DNA of 47,197 nt from Lachnospiraceae bacterium. Lineage in GTDB: Bacteria > Bacillota > Clostridia > Lachnospirales > Lachnospiraceae. Every line of letters starts with the position of its first letter. Within the stretch, counting starts at the first letter, position 1. The DNA lies in assembly GCA_016281385.1 (NCBI GenBank), contig JAEEIN010000047.1:1-47197 (forward strand), in the 5' to 3' direction. The translations under genes and the position numbers were made by a program. The notes under the pieces were generated by a model that had not been told where the DNA came from, did not search any database, and saw nothing but the letters and a program-made list of their open reading frames with translations. This document shows positions 25,410 to 33,057 of the stretch, piece after piece.

Positions 25410-26351
25410 ATGCTTTACTTAAATTCATTGTCAGAAGCCGAGGAGATATTCAAAGCCCTCAGCACACCGATGCGAATACGCATCATGGAACTTATATATG
25501 AAAACAATCATATGAGCATGAACGATCTTGCAGAATCCCTGGACCTTACCAACAGTGCCATATCCATGCATGTTGGCAAGCTGGAAGCCGCAGGTCTCGT
25601 GACTATCCAGACCACCTCCGGTAAAAGAGGCGTTATGAAGGTCGTACGGCCCCGCTATGAAAGACTGATAGTTGATATGGTTCCGGGAGCGGGAGTCAAT
25701 GCGAGAAAGTGCTACACCGACGAGATCGCCGTGGGACATTATACCAATATAGATGTTAAACCCACCTGCGGACTCTCCACTTCCGGTAATCTCATAGGTG
25801 ACCTTGACAATCCCAAGGTATTCTCATACCCCGAACGTTTCAAAGCCGATATCCTCTGGATCGGTTCCGGTTTTGTAACCTACAATCTCCCGAACCGATT
25901 AAAGCCCGGACAGTTTCTTACGGAAATACAGGTTTCCTTCGAGATCTCTTCCGAATGCCCCGAGTTTAACGAAGATTACCCCAGCGATATCTATTTTGAC
26001 ATAAACGGCAAGGCCCTGGGCAAGTGGATAAGCCCCGGTGATTTTGGAAAAAGAAGAGGTATGCTCTGCCCCAACTGGTGGCCCGCAGGCTTAAACCAGT
26101 ACGGACTGTTAAAGACCCTCATCATAAACGGTGCGGGAACCTTTATGGACGGAACCCACAAGCTCTCTTCCACCACCATAAACGACCTTAACATTGATTA
26201 CAACTCAAGCATCAACTTTACCTTCTCCGTTCCTCAGGACACTGCAAACTGCGGCGGACTTACCATATTCGGAGAATCCTTTGGGGATTATAGCCAGAAT
26301 ATTCAGGTAAAACTCTTTTACGAAGAATCAAACGAACCCGAACAGTCTTGA
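25410..26351 (+). CDS. ArsR-type winged-helix regulator with large C-terminal domain
   Basis: A 313-residue cytoplasmic regulator. Residues 1-80 are a winged helix (EIFKALSTPMRIRIMELIYE, then LAESLDLTNSAISMHVGKLE, then a TTSGKRGV wing). The remaining ~230 residues are a beta-rich domain of unknown fold with many Gly, Pro and aromatic residues (DILWIGSGFVTYNLPNR, FSVPQDTANCGGLTIFGESF), far longer than a plain ArsR protein. It may be the ligand sensor. ATG at 25410 has GGAAGGGG 8 nt upstream; a GTG nine bases earlier is less well placed. It is divergent from the arabinan operon and convergent with the second GH51 gene. Its place and the shared motifs in three promoters suggest it controls arabinan genes in response to arabinose or an oligosaccharide. 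Confidence 0.85.
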   Translation: MLYLNSLSEAEEIFKALSTPMRIRIMELIYENNHMSMNDLAESLDLTNSAISMHVGKLEAAGLVTIQTTSGKRGVMKVVRPRYERLIVDMVPGAGVNARKCYTDEIAVGHYTNIDVKPTCGLSTSGNLIGDLDNPKVFSYPERFKADILWIGSGFVTYNLPNRLKPGQFLTEIQVSFEISSECPEFNEDYPSDIYFDINGKALGKWISPGDFGKRRGMLCPNWWPAGLNQYGLLKTLIINGAGTFMDGTHKLSSTTINDLNIDYNSSINFTFSVPQDTANCGGLTIFGESFGDYSQNIQVKLFYEESNEPEQS

Positions 26352-26431
26352 ATTGGGGATATATAAAGGAACCGTCATATTAAACAACCTGCTTAATATG
26401 ACGGTTCCTTTTTAATAAGCAATTCAAGACT
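26344..26431. terminator. Nested inverted repeat: bidirectional terminator with outer arms
   Basis: Inner arms AAAGGAACCGTCATATTAA (26365-26383) and their perfect complement (26393-26411) make a 19-bp stem with a 9-nt loop, followed by TTTAATAA. Outer arms AGTCTTGAATTG (26344-26355) and CAATTCAAGACT (26420-26431) pair outside it and include the regulator's TGA stop. It separates the convergent regulator and second GH51 gene. Confidence 0.85.
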
Positions 26432-26465
26432 TTGGGCCGCGTTTGCAGCTCAAAATAGTGTTTTA

Positions 26466-27980
26466 TCACTTTACAGTCACTTCAAGATGAAGAACGCTGC
26501 TTGCGGGGATCGTGAACTTAATGGATGATCCGTTAACCGTAACAGCATCAAATGCAACTGCCTTAACAACTTCGGGAGCATCGAATGTATTGTGTGCATG
26601 GATCTCACCTCCGACGATCTCGCCCTTTACGGAAGCGATAACGGTATCGGCGATCTCACCGTCGATTGCGTAAGCTTCATCGATGGAAAGGTTGGTCATT
26701 GTGATATGGATCTTACCGTCCTTGTCAACGGATACGGACTCGGTAAGGTTGGGAACCATGTTATCCTTCTCAAGACCGATCTCCTTAGTCTCAACAAAGC
26801 TGTCAAGAAGCTCGTTGTCCTGATGGCACTTGTACATGTTGAATACATGATATGTAGGTGTCTTTACCATTCTGGGACCGTCTGTAAGAATAACGGACTG
26901 CAAAACATTTACAAGCTGTGCGATGTTTGCCATGCGGACTCTGTCGCAGTGCTTGTTGAAGATGTTTAAGTTGATACCCGCAACAAGTGCATCCCTGATC
27001 GTATTCTGCTGATATAAGAAGCCGGGGTTGGTTCCGGTCTCAACATCATACCAGGTTCCCCACTCGTCAACGATAAGGCCCACAACATGGTCCTTGTCGA
27101 ATCTGTCCATGATTGCGGCGTGACGGCTGATGAGTTCCTCCATAAAGAGAGTTCTCTTAAGGGTTAAGAACCACTTCTTCTCATCAAATTCGGTAGCGCC
27201 TCCCTTTTGCTCCCATTCTCCGGGAACTGTGTAGTGATGGAGGGAGATACCGTCCATAAAGCCGTGAACATGAGGAGGTGTGGGATGCTTAAAGCATGTC
27301 TCCATTACCTTCTCGGTCCAGTTGTAATCCGAAGAGTTTGCTCCGCAGCAGATCTTGTAGATGGGCTTGTCGGGCTTGTAGTTTCTAACATAAGTCTGAT
27401 ATCTTCTGTAAAGGTTTCCGTAGTACTCGGGAGTCATGTTTCCGCCGCAGCCCCAGTTCTCGTTACCTACTCCGAAGTAATCAACCGTCCAGGGTTCCTC
27501 GTGTCCGTTTGCCTTACGCTGATCGGCCATAGGGGAAACGCCTTCGAATGTCATATACTCAACCCATTCGCTCATTTCCTGAACGGTTCCGCTTCCTACG
27601 TTACCGTTGATGTAAGCCTTACATCCAAGCTGTCTGCAAAGCTCCATGAATTCATGGGTTCCGAAACTGTTATCTTCAACAACACCGCCCCAGTGGGTGT
27701 TGATCATCTTCTTTCTGGTTTCCTTGGGACCGATACCGTCCTTCCAGTGATATTCATCGGCAAAGCAGCCGCCGGGCCAGCGAAGTACCGGGATCTTCAT
27801 CTCCTTCAGTGCTTCAACCACGTCGGTTCTCATACCGTTTACATTGGGGATGTCCTTGTTGTTCTCCCCTACATAAAGTCCTTCATAGATACATCTTCCG
27901 AGATGCTCTGAAAAATGTCCCTGTAACTCGGGATTGATATGGCCCTTTTTATTGGCCGGATTCACGAAAAATTTAGCCAT
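26466..27980 (-). CDS. GH51 alpha-L-arabinofuranosidase, second copy
   Basis: A 504-residue paralogue of the enzyme at 23562-25070, highly similar along its whole length. Catalytic residues are conserved: acid/base in [11 protein letters not shown] (Glu174) and nucleophile in [10 protein letters not shown] (Glu306). The main length difference is two extra residues in the segment [13 protein letters not shown] at 27980 is chosen: GGAGAGG lies about 11 nt upstream and the start aligns with the paralogue; a longer frame from 28019 adds residues not shared by it. It is a single-gene unit with its own promoter and terminator. Probably also cytoplasmic, with an overlapping or slightly different oligosaccharide preference. 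Confidence 0.95.
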   Translation of the reverse strand: MAKFFVNPANKKGHINPELQGHFSEHLGRCIYEGLYVGENNKDIPNVNGMRTDVVEALKEMKIPVLRWPGGCFADEYHWKDGIGPKETRKKMINTHWGGVVEDNSFGTHEFMELCRQLGCKAYINGNVGSGTVQEMSEWVEYMTFEGVSPMADQRKANGHEEPWTVDYFGVGNENWGCGGNMTPEYYGNLYRRYQTYVRNYKPDKPIYKICCGANSSDYNWTEKVMETCFKHPTPPHVHGFMDGISLHHYTVPGEWEQKGGATEFDEKKWFLTLKRTLFMEELISRHAAIMDRFDKDHVVGLIVDEWGTWYDVETGTNPGFLYQQNTIRDALVAGINLNIFNKHCDRVRMANIAQLVNVLQSVILTDGPRMVKTPTYHVFNMYKCHQDNELLDSFVETKEIGLEKDNMVPNLTESVSVDKDGKIHITMTNLSIDEAYAIDGEIADTVIASVKGEIVGGEIHAHNTFDAPEVVKAVAFDAVTVNGSSIKFTIPASSVLHLEVTVK

Positions 27981-28002
27981 GTTTCTATAATCCTCTCCTT
28001 CA

Positions 28003-28015
28003 TTTAAGTGAAAAC
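28003..28015. promoter_or_regulatory. Operator-like motif in the second GH51 leader
   Basis: TTTAAGTGAAAAC lies just downstream of the predicted start and shares AGTGAAA and a TTTAA element with the cluster at 25143-25192. AGTG and CACT also form a short inverted repeat here. Confidence 0.45.
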
Positions 28016-28028
28016 CCACTGTAATTTC

Positions 28029-28057
28029 AAAATACTTGCTTTTAAGCCCTAAATCAA
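28029..28057 (-). promoter_or_regulatory. Promoter of the second GH51 gene
   Basis: On the minus strand, TTGATT (28057-28052), 17 nt, TATTTT (28034-28029); identical hexamers and spacing to the arabinan operon promoter. Predicted start near 28022. Confidence 0.65.
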
Positions 28058-28089
28058 GCCTGAATCGTGCTATTAATTCCCCATTTAAG

Positions 28090-28117
28090 AAGGTGTCGCA
28101 CCTTGATGCGACACCTT
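28090..28117 (-). terminator. Hairpin after the SDR gene
   Basis: AAGGTGTCGCA and TGCGACACCTT form a perfect 11-bp stem with a 6-nt loop, 20 nt past the SDR stop. The following minus-strand tract is only weakly U-rich. Confidence 0.6.
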
Positions 28118-28136
28118 TTATGTTATCCTCTCCGGA

Positions 28137-29156
28137 TCAGCCCGTGATCTGCTTCTTTGCAGCCTCAAGAGCCTCTATGACTCTGTCGCACCAGGCATCG
28201 AATTCAGGATCCTCAACCTGACATTCGGGATGGGACAGAACGTAGTCGATGGTCCTTCTTACACCCCTGTCAAAGGTGATGTTCATGTTAAGTCCCGGCA
28301 CCGCTCTTTTAAGCTTTGAATTGTCAAAAACAACACTTACCGCCTTATCTCCCAGAAGTGCCCCCGCAAAATCATACTTCGAAACCGCATCCAGGTAAGA
28401 AGAAGCAACGTAGTAAGGCTTGAATTCAACTCCCAGGGCATCGGCTATGGATTGGTAGATCTGATTCCATGTCAGCGTCTCGTCATTGGTGATCTGATAA
28501 GCCTCGCCGATGGCATGCTTGTTGGCCATAAGACCTATGAAGCCCTTTGCGAAATCCTCGTTAAAGGTCATGTGCCAGAGGCTTGTTCCGTCGCCGTGTA
28601 CAATTACGGGCTTGCCTTCCAGCATTCTCTTTATGACCTGGAAGCTGCCCTTGTCACCGTGTACTCCCAGAGGCACGTTTCTTTCGTCATAAGTGTGGCT
28701 GGGACGGATTATGGTCACGGGGAAGCCTTCCTCAAGATAGAGCTTCATAAGAAGGTCCTCGCACTTTTTCTTGTTACGGGAATACTCCCAGTAGGGATTG
28801 GAAAGAGATGTGCCTTCCGTCACCACATAATTGTATGCAGGCTTGTGATATGCGGATGCGGAGCTTATGTACATGAACTGATCCGTTTTGCCCTTAAAGA
28901 TGCGGTAGTCACGCTCAAGCTGCTTAGGAACAAAGCCGATGAAGTCGCAGACCGTATCGAAATGAAGATCCTTAATAAGATCCTTGACCTTCTCCTCGTC
29001 GTTGACATCGCAGGTCAAGACCCTGACCCCTTCGGGAATCTCGGATGCCCTGTTTCCGCGATTTAAAAGATACAGTTCCCATGCGGGATCCCTGGCAAGA
29101 GCCCTTGTGATGGCCATGCTGATGGTCCCGGTACCGCCGATGAATAAAGCTTTCAT
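28137..29156 (-). CDS. NAD(P)-dependent epimerase/dehydratase family protein (extended SDR)
   Basis: A 339-residue cytoplasmic Rossmann-fold protein. The nucleotide-binding start is FIGGTGTIS, with an acidic residue after the second strand (CDVNDEEKVKDLI). The active-site motif is YSRNKK (Tyr-x-x-x-Lys), with SSASAYH supplying the serine region. Later RPSHTYDERN and ITNDETLTW are typical of extended SDR proteins acting on sugars or sugar nucleotides. The gene begins with ATG and AGGAGGG about 6 nt upstream. It stands alone between hairpins, between the second GH51 gene and uxuB. Its leader carries a TTTTCAGTTAACC motif like the ArsR operator, which ties it to the arabinan regulon. Substrate unknown. 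Confidence 0.85.
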   Translation of the reverse strand: MKALFIGGTGTISMAITRALARDPAWELYLLNRGNRASEIPEGVRVLTCDVNDEEKVKDLIKDLHFDTVCDFIGFVPKQLERDYRIFKGKTDQFMYISSASAYHKPAYNYVVTEGTSLSNPYWEYSRNKKKCEDLLMKLYLEEGFPVTIIRPSHTYDERNVPLGVHGDKGSFQVIKRMLEGKPVIVHGDGTSLWHMTFNEDFAKGFIGLMANKHAIGEAYQITNDETLTWNQIYQSIADALGVEFKPYYVASSYLDAVSKYDFAGALLGDKAVSVVFDNSKLKRAVPGLNMNITFDRGVRRTIDYVLSHPECQVEDPEFDAWCDRVIEALEAAKKQITG

Positions 29157-29170
29157 TTTAACCCTCCTTT

Positions 29171-29200
29171 TGTGAAAAACACCTTCATTTTCAGTTAACC
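29171..29200. promoter_or_regulatory. Operator-like motif in the SDR gene leader
   Basis: TTTTCAGTTAACC (29188-29200) resembles the AGTTAACC and CATTTCAG elements at 25336-25362, and GTGAAAAAC lies at 29172-29180. Possible third target of the ArsR-type regulator. No strong promoter hexamers were found nearby. Confidence 0.4.
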
Positions 29201-29269
29201 ACAGAGAAGGCCCGAATAGTATGAGAATAAGGGGCGAAAATATGAAAAATCTTTTATTGTATGAAACGA

Positions 29270-29293
29270 GCCGCAGAGTATGTACTCTGCGGC
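29270..29293 (-). terminator. Terminator-like hairpin after uxuB
   Basis: GCCGCAGAGTA and TACTCTGCGGC form an 11-bp GC-rich stem 28 nt after the uxuB stop; the following tract TCGTTTCATAC is a poor U-run. It separates uxuB from the SDR gene. Confidence 0.6.
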
Positions 29294-29320
29294 CCGCTCA
29301 TGGGAGGGTTATTGTGAATA

Positions 29321-30931
29321 TCATAATGATCTTAATGTATTTCTTACAGCGCCGGGACCTTCAAGTTCTTTTCTGAAGATGTCCACGATCTTGTCCGCAA
29401 GTCCGCACTCTATAAGATCCACTCCGAAGATCTCTTTCTTTCTGAGAACGGGCTCAAGTATGGATACGCATTCTTCTTTCGAAGGAACGCATCCGAGCTT
29501 AAAGTTCTTCATGGTCTTGTCAAGTTCGTCAAGCAAAGGATCGGTGCTTCTTTCAAATACCTCACCCTTATCGTCCACTCCGAGAAGATATCTTAACCAG
29601 CCGCCGAGAGCTGCGGGGATCGCGTTAAGCTCGCTTACTTTACCAAGGGCGATGTAGCTCTTTATTGTTTCTCCGAATCTGATACCAACCTTCTGTGATG
29701 TATCCGTTGCGATCCTCTGAGGCGCATCTGGCATGAAGGGATTGGGAAGGCGAACCTTTACAACTGTATCGATGAAATCCTTAGGGTTGATAACGCCGGG
29801 ATCCGTTACAACGGGAAGTCCCTCGACATATCCCACCTTTGTGATGAGATTTACAAGATCCGCATCCTTCATCTCCTCGTATATCCTGGTGTATCCCAGT
29901 AAGCATCCGTATACCGCAAGGGATGTGTGAAGAGGATTCAGGCAGGTGGTGACCTTCATTCTCTCAACATTGTTTACCGTATCCCTGTCGGCAAAGATAA
30001 CTCCGGCCTTTTCAAGGGCGGGGCGGCCGTTGGGGAAATCGTCCTCTATTACAAGGTACTCCGCTTCTTCAGCGTTTACGAAGGGAGCAACATAGGTGCT
30101 CTTTGATGTGATGACGGGTTCAAGATCCTCAAGTCCGTCCTTTTTAAGCATTTCTTCAACGGATGCATCGGGCCTTGGTGTGATCTTGTCGATCATGCTC
30201 CATGGGAAGGAAACCTTTGAAGGATCCTCGATATATGCCTTAAAGCCTGCATCGGCCTTTCCTGCCTTTACCCAGCCCTTTGCGAATTCGTCGATGGCTG
30301 CAAAAAGCTTCTCTCCGTTGTGGGAGCAGTTATCGGTGCTCACCATTGCAATGGGCATTGCACCTGCCTCGTATCTTGCGAAAAGAAGGGATGCCACCTT
30401 TCCGATGTAGCTTGCGGGCTTTGCGGGTCCTTCTTCCATATCCTTTGCAACCGCTGCCATATAATCTCCTGCGGGAGTCTTAAGATTGTAGCCCTTCTCG
30501 GTAATGGTGAAAGTTGCAAGCTTAAGTGAAGGCTTTTTGAATACGTTCTTTAAATATTCAAACTCTTCCGTTCTTTCGGAATCGAGAATTGCGGAACGGG
30601 CGATACTTCCGATGACCTTCTTCTCGATGCTTCCGTTTGCCTTTAATACCGCAAGGATGGAAAGGTCCTCAAACTTTCTGTAGGCCTTTTCAACTATCTC
30701 ATAGTCAAAGCCTTCCGCAACAACAATACCGGTCTTAAGATCTCCCGATTCAAGAAGAGTCTGGGCGAGAGCCGCATGATAGGCTCTGAAGATATTGCCT
30801 GCGCCGAAGTGAACCCATTCGGGATTTGCTTCGGTTTCTTTTTTCATTGCGTCCGTATCAAACTTCGGAAGCATGTAACCCTTTGCTTCCCAGACGGCTT
30901 TATCCTTTATTCCCAAAGAATTAAGTTTCAT
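29321..30931 (-). CDS. uxuB: D-mannonate oxidoreductase (fructuronate reductase)
   Basis: A 536-residue member of the long-chain mannitol dehydrogenase family that interconverts fructuronate and mannonate with NAD(H). The N-terminal dinucleotide-binding motif is WVHFGAGNIFRAYHAAL. The conserved block MVSTDNCSHNGEKL and the C-terminal-domain motif TCLNPLHTSLAVYG are as in UxuB of Firmicutes. Starts with ATG 17 nt after uxuA, in the same operon. With uxuA it turns glucuronate-derived fructuronate into 2-keto-3-deoxygluconate; uronate isomerase and KDG kinase/aldolase are not in this window. Confidence 0.92.
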   Translation of the reverse strand: MKLNSLGIKDKAVWEAKGYMLPKFDTDAMKKETEANPEWVHFGAGNIFRAYHAALAQTLLESGDLKTGIVVAEGFDYEIVEKAYRKFEDLSILAVLKANGSIEKKVIGSIARSAILDSERTEEFEYLKNVFKKPSLKLATFTITEKGYNLKTPAGDYMAAVAKDMEEGPAKPASYIGKVASLLFARYEAGAMPIAMVSTDNCSHNGEKLFAAIDEFAKGWVKAGKADAGFKAYIEDPSKVSFPWSMIDKITPRPDASVEEMLKKDGLEDLEPVITSKSTYVAPFVNAEEAEYLVIEDDFPNGRPALEKAGVIFADRDTVNNVERMKVTTCLNPLHTSLAVYGCLLGYTRIYEEMKDADLVNLITKVGYVEGLPVVTDPGVINPKDFIDTVVKVRLPNPFMPDAPQRIATDTSQKVGIRFGETIKSYIALGKVSELNAIPAALGGWLRYLLGVDDKGEVFERSTDPLLDELDKTMKNFKLGCVPSKEECVSILEPVLRKKEIFGVDLIECGLADKIVDIFRKELEGPGAVRNTLRSL

Positions 30932-30948
30932 ACTGTCTTCCCTCCGAG

Positions 30949-32025
30949 TTATGCGTTTCTTTTTGCATTCTTTTCGATGGCTTCCCAGAGACCGTTGATG
31001 TAAGCGGCTCCGAGAGCTCTGTCGTAAAGTCCGTAGCCGGGCATTGCCTGCTCGCCCCAGATCATACGGCCGTGGTCCGGTCTGATGGGACCTGAAAAAC
31101 CGGTCTCATAAAGGGCACGAACGATCTCGTACATATCGAAGGATCCGTCGCTTGAAAGGTGAGCGGCCTCTTCGAAATTGGTGGGTGAGATGAACTTAAG
31201 GTTTCTTACGTGAGCAAAATGGATCCTTCCCTCAAGGGCTCTGATCATATGAGGAAGATCGTTATCCAGGCTTGTTCCGTAGGAACCGGAGCAGAAGGTA
31301 ACTCCGTTGTGAACATCGTCAACGGCCTTCATCATCTTTAAGATGTTGGGCTCGTTGTTGATGATCCTGGGAAGTCCGAATACGCTCCATGCGGGATCGT
31401 CGGGATGGATCGCCATCTTGATGTCATATTTGTTACATACGGGCATGATCGCCTTTAAGAAATAAACGAGGTTGTCAAATAACTTCTTCTCGTCAACATC
31501 CGAATATCTGTCGAAAAGTTCCTTAACATGAGCAAGTCTTTCAGGCTCCCAGCCGGGCATTACGGTGCCGTTCATCTCGCCTCTGATGGTTGAGAACATC
31601 TCCTCGGGATTGATGGCATCGATGGCTTCCTGGGTATAGGCAAGAACAGTGGAACCGTCGGGTCTCTTCCTTGCAAGCTCGGATCTGGTCCAGTCAAATA
31701 CGGGCATGAAATTGTAACATACCATGTGGATGTCTTCTTTTCCCAGATTCTCAAGAGTCTTTATGTAATTTTCGATATGCTCGTCCCTGTTTCCGTCGCC
31801 GACCTTGATATCGTCGGATACGTTTACGGATTCGATACCGGAGATGTGCATCTCTTCTTTTTCAACCGAAGCCTTTAAAGCCTTTATCTCCTCCTGTGTC
31901 CAGAGTTCTCCGGCCTGCTTGTTGTAAAGAGTGGTGATAACGCCCCTGACACCGGGGATCTGTCTGATCTGCCAGAGTTTAACGGTATCGTATGCTTCTC
32001 CGTACCAGCGCAATGTCATTTCCAT
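30949..32025 (-). CDS. uxuA: Mannonate dehydratase
   Basis: A 358-residue TIM-barrel enzyme that dehydrates D-mannonate to 2-keto-3-deoxy-D-gluconate. The opening MTLRWYGEAYDTVKLWQIRQ, the block MVCYNFMPVFDWTRSEL, the metal-site region MAIHPDDPAWSVFGLPRI and the late PIRPDHGRMIW are diagnostic of UxuA. ATG at 32025 has AAAGGA about 10 nt upstream. First gene of the uxuA-uxuB operon and divergent from an AraC-family gene. The promoter has an AraC-type direct repeat adjoining its -35 box and a possible cre site at its start, so it is probably induced by uronates and repressed by preferred sugars. Confidence 0.95.
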   Translation of the reverse strand: MEMTLRWYGEAYDTVKLWQIRQIPGVRGVITTLYNKQAGELWTQEEIKALKASVEKEEMHISGIESVNVSDDIKVGDGNRDEHIENYIKTLENLGKEDIHMVCYNFMPVFDWTRSELARKRPDGSTVLAYTQEAIDAINPEEMFSTIRGEMNGTVMPGWEPERLAHVKELFDRYSDVDEKKLFDNLVYFLKAIMPVCNKYDIKMAIHPDDPAWSVFGLPRIINNEPNILKMMKAVDDVHNGVTFCSGSYGTSLDNDLPHMIRALEGRIHFAHVRNLKFISPTNFEEAAHLSSDGSFDMYEIVRALYETGFSGPIRPDHGRMIWGEQAMPGYGLYDRALGAAYINGLWEAIEKNAKRNA

Positions 32026-32068
32026 ATGGTTTTCGTCCTTTCGTATATAAGAATAAAAAGTGTTTTTT

Positions 32069-32083
32069 GTTTTACGCTTTCAT
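32069..32083. promoter_or_regulatory. Possible cre site at the uxuA start point
   Basis: On the minus strand ATGAAAGCGTAAAAC fits the cre consensus except at the penultimate position. It overlaps the predicted transcription start, a position at which CcpA would repress. Confidence 0.4.
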
Positions 32084-32110
32084 TTTGTCCTTTAGGGATA
32101 AAAAACTCAA
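32082..32110 (-). promoter_or_regulatory. uxuA promoter
   Basis: On the minus strand, TTGAGT (32110-32105), 17 nt, CAAAAT (32087-32082). A mediocre promoter, consistent with activator dependence. Confidence 0.55.
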
Positions 32111-32140
32111 TTGCAAAAAGAATTGCCAACATTGCAAAAA
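32110..32140. promoter_or_regulatory. AraC-type direct-repeat operator between uxuA and its regulator
   Basis: ATTGCAAAAA occurs at 32110-32119 and exactly 21 bp later at 32131-32140. The proximal copy touches the uxuA -35 box and the distal copy contains the regulator's own -35, so one protein could activate uxuA and limit its own synthesis. Confidence 0.65.
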
Positions 32141-32160
32141 TGGCATAAATGGATTATCCT
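32132..32160 (+). promoter_or_regulatory. Promoter of the AraC-family gene
   Basis: TTGCAA (32132-32137), 17 nt, TATCCT (32155-32160). The predicted start is at or next to the A of the ATG at 32167, so the message may be leaderless; no ribosome site is visible before that ATG. Confidence 0.5.
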
Positions 32161-32166
32161 TGAAAT

Positions 32167-33057
32167 ATGAGAAAAGAATTAAGAAGCAATTTCACCGACA
32201 GACAGACAATGCTCGGAGACCCCTTCGAGCTTTATTATTACAGCGATCCCAGGCTTAAAGAGGTGAGCCAGCATTCCCACGATCATTTCGAATTATATCT
32301 TTTTCTTGAAGGGGATGTGGAGATGCAGATAGGCTCCGCCTGCAGGCTCTTAAATCCCGGAGATGTGATCATTCTTCCTCCCGGGATCTTTCACCATGCC
32401 TTTTCCTGCGGAGAAGAAAAGCCCTACAGGAGGTTTGTTCTCTGGCTCGGAAACGAGCTTCTTGATGAACTTTTCAAAGAGTCCGATTCATATCGCTATC
32501 TCTTCGACAGAAGCCTTGAAGGCCACTACTATCACCATCTGGAAACAGGTCACTTTCAGGAGATACAGACAAAGGCCATAACGGTACTTGAGGAGCTTCA
32601 TTCCGATCATTTCGGGAAGGAAACCTTTTTAAAGCTGTATTTAAGCGATCTTATACTCTCTCTTACAAGATACAGCTATGAAAGCGAGCAGCTGATGCTT
32701 TCTTCTTCCGACGGTACCTTCCATGAGCTTTTGTCCTATATCGATGCCCACCTTTCGGAGGAACTGACTCTGGATGGCATCGCCGCTCATTTTTATGTCA
32801 GCAAATCCCATATCATACATCTTTTCAAGGCCGAAATGGGCCTGTCCCTTCATCAGTATGTAATAAAAAAACGTCTCGGCAAATGCCGGGACGCCATCAT
32901 CAGCGGCCGCAGCATAAGCGAGACGTTTCTTTCATACGGTTTTAACGATTACTCCAATTTCTTTAAAGCCTTTAAAAAGGAGTTCGGAATCTCACCCCGG
33001 GAATACCGGGATATGCATCTTCCCGTTACCCGTCGCCAGTTTATTCTGCCTTCTTAG
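32167..33057 (+). CDS. AraC-family transcriptional regulator (probable uronate regulator)
   Basis: A 296-residue regulator. The N-terminal half is a cupin-like sensor (HSHDHFELYLFLEGDVEMQI, LNPGDVIILPPGIFHHA). The last ~100 residues are two helix-turn-helix motifs (LDGIAAHFYVSKSHIIHLFK; ISETFLSYGFNDYSNFFKAF followed by FGISPREYR), the AraC/XylS signature. Divergent from uxuA with an AraC-type direct repeat between them, so it most likely activates uxuA-uxuB in response to a uronate. No Shine-Dalgarno is visible. Its last 17 bases overlap the 3' end of the convergent MFS gene. Confidence 0.9.
   Translation: MRKELRSNFTDRQTMLGDPFELYYYSDPRLKEVSQHSHDHFELYLFLEGDVEMQIGSACRLLNPGDVIILPPGIFHHAFSCGEEKPYRRFVLWLGNELLDELFKESDSYRYLFDRSLEGHYYHHLETGHFQEIQTKAITVLEELHSDHFGKETFLKLYLSDLILSLTRYSYESEQLMLSSSDGTFHELLSYIDAHLSEELTLDGIAAHFYVSKSHIIHLFKAEMGLSLHQYVIKKRLGKCRDAIISGRSISETFLSYGFNDYSNFFKAFKKEFGISPREYRDMHLPVTRRQFILPS

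Noticed and set aside
26592-27911. Long open frames on the plus strand opposite the second GH51 gene, with counterparts opposite the first GH51 gene
   Set aside because: They are antisense shadows: similarity between the two sites follows from the GH51 paralogy, and the GH51 frame explains the codon pattern fully.
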